A stretch of DNA of 64,000 nucleotides. It comes from Streptomyces sp. ITFR-21. GTDB lineage: Bacteria; Actinomycetota; Actinomycetes; Streptomycetales; Streptomycetaceae. The notes beneath the pieces are model-generated. The model saw nothing but the letters and a program-made list of their open reading frames with translations. It ran no database searches and was not told where the DNA came from. Made by a program: the position numbers and the translations under genes. Of the stretch, positions 61,995-64,000 are shown one piece after another (within the stretch, counting starts at the first letter, position 1; each line of letters begins with the position of its first letter). The stretch lies in NCBI RefSeq assembly GCF_031844685.1, contig NZ_CP134605.1:4213001-4277000 (forward strand). The letters are read 5' to 3'.

Positions 61995-62843
61995 TCACGG
62001 CGCGGGTGCCGTGGGCGCGGCGGGCTCGCCGAAGCGGGCCAGGGCCAGGGCGCCGACGACGGCGAGGAGGAAGCCCGTGACGACGGCGGGAGCCCAGCCG
62101 TCGCGGGTGCGGTCGCCGAGGGCCAGGACGCCGGTGAGCGCGGGGCCCACCGTCTCGCCGATCACCATGCCGGCGGTCGCCGCGGTGACCGAGCCCCGCC
62201 GCAGCGCCGAGGTCAGCAGCAGGAAGGCCGCGGCGCCGCCGAGCAGCAGGGCGTACAGCGCGGGGTCGGCGAGGAGCGCCGCGGGGCGCAGGGCGCCGAT
62301 GAGGCGGACCGCCACCTCGACCACACCGAAGCCGAGGCCGGCACCGAGGCCCAGCGCCGCGGCCCGCGCCCTCCCGGGCAGCCGGCCGGCCGCCGCGCCG
62401 AGCGCGGGTACGGCGACGGCCGCCGCGAGGGTGCTCCAGCGCAGGGGGCCGCCGCCGTGGCCGCCGCCCTCGCTTCCCGAGGCCAGCCCCAGCAGCGCCA
62501 GCCCGCCGCACACCACGCCGACCGCCGCCCGCTCCCGGCCGCCGAGCCGGACCGCCAGCAGACGGCTCGCGGTCACCGCCGTCACCGCGAGGCCGGCCGC
62601 CAGCGCGGCGCCCACCGCGTAGATCGGCAGGCTCCGCAGAGCCACCAGCTCCAGGGCGAACCCGGCCGTGTCCAGGCCGAGCCCGGCCGCGTACCGCCGT
62701 TCCCGTACCGCGCCCGCCAGCAGCCGGGTGTCCACCCCCGACCCGCTGCCGGGCGCCGCCGACCGCGCCCCCATGGCCTGCAGGACCGACGCCACCCCGA
62801 AGCACACGGCCGCGCCGAGCGCCGCCACCATCCCGATCAGCAC
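61995..62843 (-). CDS. DMT/EamA-like multipass membrane protein
   Basis: Protein of 282 residues, with GTG at 62843. About nine to ten hydrophobic segments are spread along the protein (e.g. LIGMVAALGAAVCFGVASV; AVGAALAAGLAVTAVTASRL; ALLADPALYALLLGGAAAF; APAVVTGFLLAVVGALALA), a drug/metabolite-transporter-type layout. An internal duplication is probable. A -10 box TAGAGT ends 6 nt before the GTG, indicating a leaderless mRNA and supporting the start. The transported substrate is unknown. Confidence 0.8.
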   Translation of the reverse strand: MLIGMVAALGAAVCFGVASVLQAMGARSAAPGSGSGVDTRLLAGAVRERRYAAGLGLDTAGFALELVALRSLPIYAVGAALAAGLAVTAVTASRLLAVRLGGRERAAVGVVCGGLALLGLASGSEGGGHGGGPLRWSTLAAAVAVPALGAAAGRLPGRARAAALGLGAGLGFGVVEVAVRLIGALRPAALLADPALYALLLGGAAAFLLLTSALRRGSVTAATAGMVIGETVGPALTGVLALGDRTRDGWAPAVVTGFLLAVVGALALARFGEPAAPTAPAP

Positions 62844-62849
62844 GGCCCG

Positions 62850-62855
62850 ACTCTA
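62850..62855 (-). promoter_or_regulatory. -10 box of DMT-like gene at MITE edge
   Basis: TAGAGT (minus strand), 6 nt before the GTG. Its first T is the terminal base of MITE copy B, exactly as the pcrA -10 is formed at the edge of copy A. Confidence 0.5.
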
Positions 62856-63014
62856 GGGTCTGCCGGGTGGATCGCCGCGGCGTCGCGGGGCCCGGCCCGC
62901 ACGTCTGCCGCGTTCCCGTCGGCCGGCGGCACACCACGCGCCTTTCTCCTCCGCTGTGCGGCCGCAGGCAGCGGGCCGCGCTCGTCCGCCCGCGGAGAAC
63001 CGCGCGACGGGCCC
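62855..63014. mobile_element. MITE-like element, copy B
   Basis: About 160 bp, the same length as copy A. Left end AGGGTCTGCCGGGTGGATC; the right end, read on the other strand, GGGCCCGTCGCGCGG, is more diverged. It shares CGGCGTCGCGGGG, CTGCCGCGTTCCCG, ACACCACG and CCCGCGGAGA with copy A in the same order and orientation. No coding region. Downstream, GTCGCACCC is repeated three times (about 63088-63114). Confidence 0.65.
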
Positions 63015-63169
63015 ACCGCGGCCGGTGGTCCGGAGACGACCGTGGCCGGGCCGGGCCGGCGGTCCCGGTGCGCCACCGCGACGGCCGGTCGCACCCGTCG
63101 CACCCGTCGCACCGGTCGGGCCGGACGCCCGCCGCGGCGCAGTCGCCCACCCCCACGGGCGCGTACCGC

Positions 63170-64000
63170 TCAGGCGGTCAGCGTCTCGCGCAGCCGGGTG
63201 AGGGCCCAGTCGAGGTCCTCCTCCGTGATGACCAGCGGCGGGGCCAGCCGGATGGTGGAGCCGTGGGTGTCCTTGACCAGCAGGCCGCCGGCGAGGAGGC
63301 GTTCGGAGATCGCCCGCCCGGTGCCGAGGGCGGGGGAGACGTCGACGCCCGCCCACAGCCCGCGGCCGCGTACCGCGGTGACCGAGCCGGTGGGGATCAG
63401 CGAGCGCAGCCGCCCGTGCAGGTGCTCCCCCAGGGAGGCGGCCCGCGCCTGGTACTCGCCCGTCCGCAGCATCGCGAGCACCTCCAGGCCCACCGCGCAG
63501 GCCAGCGGGTTGCCGCCGAAGGTGGACCCGTGCTCGCCGGGCCGGAAGACGCCGAGCACCTCGCGGGAGGACACCACCGCCGAGACCGGGACGACCCCGC
63601 CGCCCAGCGCCTTGCCGAGGACGTACACGTCGGGCACGACCCCCTCGTGCTCGCACGCGAACGTCCGGCCGGTGCGCCCGAGTCCGGACTGGATCTCGTC
63701 GGCGATGAACAGCACCCCGCGCTCGGCGGTGAGCCGCCGTACACCCGCGAGGTAGCCCGGCGGCGGCACCAGGACGCCCGCCTCGCCCTGGATCGGCTCC
63801 AGCAGCACCGCCACCGTGTCCCGGTCCACGGCCGCCTCCATGGCGGCGAGGTCGCCGTAGGGGACCACGGTGAACCCGGGGGTGAACGGCCCGAAGTCGG
63901 CGCGGGCGTCGGGGTCGGTGGAGAAGCCGACGATGGTCGTGGTGCGACCGTGGAAGTTGTCCGCGGCGACGACGATGCGGGCCTTGCCGTCGGGCACGCC
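63170..64000 (-). CDS. Class III aminotransferase, ornithine--oxo-acid type, cut by window end
   Basis: The visible part has 276 residues; the frame is open to base 64000 so the N-terminus is missing. It is a PLP-dependent class III aminotransferase: NFHGRTTTIVGFS, the PLP-aspartate segment VLFIADEIQSGLGRTG, the Schiff-base lysine in YVLGKALGGGVVPVSA, and HGSTFGGNPLACAV. The internal FSTDPDARADFGPFTPGF and EPIQGEAGV fit ornithine aminotransferase, which converts ornithine to glutamate semialdehyde. Acetylornithine or other omega-aminotransferases cannot be excluded without the missing part. Confidence 0.85.
   Translation of the reverse strand, partial: GVPDGKARIVVAADNFHGRTTTIVGFSTDPDARADFGPFTPGFTVVPYGDLAAMEAAVDRDTVAVLLEPIQGEAGVLVPPPGYLAGVRRLTAERGVLFIADEIQSGLGRTGRTFACEHEGVVPDVYVLGKALGGGVVPVSAVVSSREVLGVFRPGEHGSTFGGNPLACAVGLEVLAMLRTGEYQARAASLGEHLHGRLRSLIPTGSVTAVRGRGLWAGVDVSPALGTGRAISERLLAGGLLVKDTHGSTIRLAPPLVITEEDLDWALTRLRETLTA

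Overview
The window is very GC-rich, strongly GC3-biased chromosomal DNA of an actinomycete, almost certainly a Streptomycetaceae member. The evidence is TAnnnT -10 boxes, frequent GTG/TTG and leaderless starts, GTGA/ATGA overlaps, U-less hairpin terminators, PspC-domain sensor kinase, isobutyryl-CoA mutase small subunit, DUF5691, DUF5682, DUF6350 and DUF3017 families. From memory, the order (Ser/Thr kinases - GMC oxidoreductase - chorismate mutase - guaA - PspC/two-component - NlpC/P60 - pcrA - icmB - MoxR/VWA - sucCD - purNH - folD - mdh) matches the core of the Streptomyces chromosome; I could not align it.

Layout. 1-7937: four tandem membrane-anchored Ser/Thr kinases, the first cut by the window edge and the third a pseudokinase. 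8261-11776: aldehyde dehydrogenase and a GMC oxidoreductase. 12129-12821: a chorismate mutase on the minus strand, preceded by an aromatic-residue-rich 22-codon leader ORF and a perfect 15-bp terminator hairpin, which reads as a transcription attenuator. 13030-19436: guaA, DoxX, two minus-strand PspC/membrane genes, a PspC-type sensor kinase with its LuxR regulator, and a zinc-ribbon protein. 19563-27137: accessory-looking block with an FG-GAP repeat protein, a large ATPase-LuxR regulator, a degenerate SDR, a divergent TrmB-like/LuxR regulator and a small exported protein. 27536-31573: three NlpC/P60 wall hydrolases, one under a ydaO-type c-di-AMP riboswitch. 31998-37118: pcrA helicase, M23 peptidase, lipase-like hydrolase.

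37476-46523: icmB, then a divergent five-gene module. DUF5691 and SWIM genes run leftwards; MoxR AAA+, DUF5682 and VWA genes run rightwards. They are separated by two mirror-image promoters (TTGTCAGTG-N8-TAnnnT/CAnnnT), the RecA-independent, PafBC-type DNA-damage promoter. This is the most system-like part of the window.

46808-61788 is housekeeping: sucCD, purNH, folD, mdh, interspersed with a sigma-like membrane protein, DUF6350, a ferritin-like protein, RDD, DUF3017 and an XRE-type membrane protein. 61995-64000: a DMT-like transporter and an ornithine-type aminotransferase cut by the window edge.

Two copies of a ~160-bp terminal-inverted-repeat element (31821-31983 and 62855-63014) each end exactly on the -10 box of a neighbouring gene. 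No rRNA, tRNA, CRISPR array, intact IS or prophage was seen.
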